The position numbers and the translations under genes were made by a program. A stretch of DNA of 5,534 nucleotides from an uncultured Clostridia bacterium (GTDB taxonomy: Bacteria; Bacillota; Clostridia; TANB77; CAG-508): assembly GCA_948517135.1 (NCBI GenBank), contig CAORJJ010000103.1, positions 1-5,534 of the forward strand. The letters are read 5' to 3'. Below the pieces are notes generated by a model. The model had not been told where the DNA came from. It saw nothing but the letters and a program-made list of their open reading frames with translations, and did not search any database. This document shows positions 4,791 through 5,534 of this stretch, piece after piece (within the stretch, counting starts at the first letter, position 1; each line of letters starts with the position of its first letter).

Positions 4791-5534
4791 GAATTTAAAG
4801 ATATTATTGGTAACTATGATGTTAAAGAATATCTAGTAAAAAGCATAAAAAATAAAAATATTTTACATAGCTATTTGTTTCTTGGAACAGAAGGAATAGG
4901 AAAGTTAGCTATGGCAAAGCAATTTGCAAAAAAAGTATTATGTTTAAACCATACTGAAGATGAAATATGTACATGTAAATCATGTACATGTTTTAATGGA
5001 AAAAATCATCCAGATTATTATATTATTAATGAAGCAGGTGAAAGTATAAAAATTGATACAATAAGAGAGATTACAGAAAAAGCTTTTGAAAAACCAATAC
5101 TTTCAGATAAAAAAGTATATATAATAAACGATTTTGAAAAGATGACAAAAGAAGCACAGAATTGTTTATTAAAAACATTAGAAGAGCCGCCAGAGTTTGT
5201 TGTAATAGTTATAATATCATCAAATGAAAATATTATATTAAATACTATAAAATCAAGATGTATGACAATAAAATTTCATAACATTGAAGATAAAGAATTA
5301 TTAGAATATGCCAAAAGTCAATTAGGATATGAAAATATATCAGAAAATTTACTTAAATCTTTTGATGGGAGTATAGGAAAAGCAATAAAATTAAAAGATA
5401 ATAAAGAAAACTATGATAAAATAGAAAATTTAGTATTAAATTTATCTAATAAAGATTTAGTAGATATAATGTTAGAAGGAAGAATACTATATGATAAAGA
5501 AAATATTCAAGATATACTAGATTATATTATAGTA
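4788..5534 (+). CDS. holB: DNA polymerase III delta-prime subunit, clamp loader (3' truncated)
   Basis: The first 249 codons of a clamp-loader subunit that, with delta and tau/gamma, loads the beta sliding clamp at the replisome. The frame stays open to the window end. About three quarters of the usual 310-330 residues are present. Visible features are LHSYLFLGTEGIGKLAMA (26-43), a P-loop with Leu where Ser/Thr would be, as in other delta-prime proteins that do not hydrolyse ATP; a cysteine cluster (C52, C61, C63, C66, C68) in the zinc-module position, followed by NHPD; KVYIINDFEKMTKEAQNCLL (109-128), the Walker B/helix region; LKTLEEPP; and the SRC motif (156-158), whose arginine serves as arginine finger to a neighbouring ATPase subunit. 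It lies 11 bases after lepB. In many Bacillota holB sits with tmk, yaaQ or ricT (yaaT); none is visible here, though they could lie beyond the edge. Confidence 0.92.
   Translation, partial: MEFKDIIGNYDVKEYLVKSIKNKNILHSYLFLGTEGIGKLAMAKQFAKKVLCLNHTEDEICTCKSCTCFNGKNHPDYYIINEAGESIKIDTIREITEKAFEKPILSDKKVYIINDFEKMTKEAQNCLLKTLEEPPEFVVIVIISSNENIILNTIKSRCMTIKFHNIEDKELLEYAKSQLGYENISENLLKSFDGSIGKAIKLKDNKENYDKIENLVLNLSNKDLVDIMLEGRILYDKENIQDILDYIIV

Overview
The window comes from a very AT-rich (by eye roughly a quarter G+C) Gram-positive-type bacterium, most likely a member of the Bacillota, class Clostridia. Evidence: strong Shine-Dalgarno sequences (AGGAG, AAAGGAG), GTG and TTG starts beside ATG, Arg codons almost all AGA, Lys almost all AAA, and a Clostridia-like type I signal peptidase and DNA polymerase III delta-prime subunit. 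All visible Trp codons are TGG and the visible stops are TAA or TAG, so nothing suggests a changed genetic code. The lineage is an inference from composition and protein flavour, not from a marker gene.

Layout. (1) 1-159: C-terminal tail of a gene that starts outside the window, probably a GH94/GT36-type glycoside phosphorylase or glycosyltransferase. (2) 188-1050: a promoter, an OmpR/PhoB-type response regulator most like WalR, and a strong hairpin terminator. (3) 1056-1451, minus strand: a small cysteine-rich protein with four membrane helices, convergent with the regulator and divergent from the next gene. (4) 1522-4073: a near-consensus promoter, a HAMP-PAS-HisKA-HATPase sensor kinase and, 30 bases on, an unusual membrane-anchored protein with three AT-hooks. 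(5) 4084 to the end: a near-consensus promoter, lepB (signal peptidase I) and, 11 bases on, holB (delta-prime), cut by the window edge.

How the genes relate. The regulator and kinase look like a cognate WalRK/PhoPR-like pair, but they are separate transcription units with a convergent membrane-protein gene between them. The kinase is instead co-transcribed with the AT-hook protein. That protein has a signal peptide, one membrane helix, a long acidic region and a basic tail with three KRYTRKK repeats at an exact 16-residue period, then three RGRP AT-hooks at an exact 14-residue period. Predicted topology places the tail in the cytoplasm, so it could tether AT-rich DNA to the membrane. This is the most interesting feature of the window. 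lepB (protein export) and holB (clamp loader) are housekeeping genes. Their closeness to a putative DNA-membrane tether is suggestive only.
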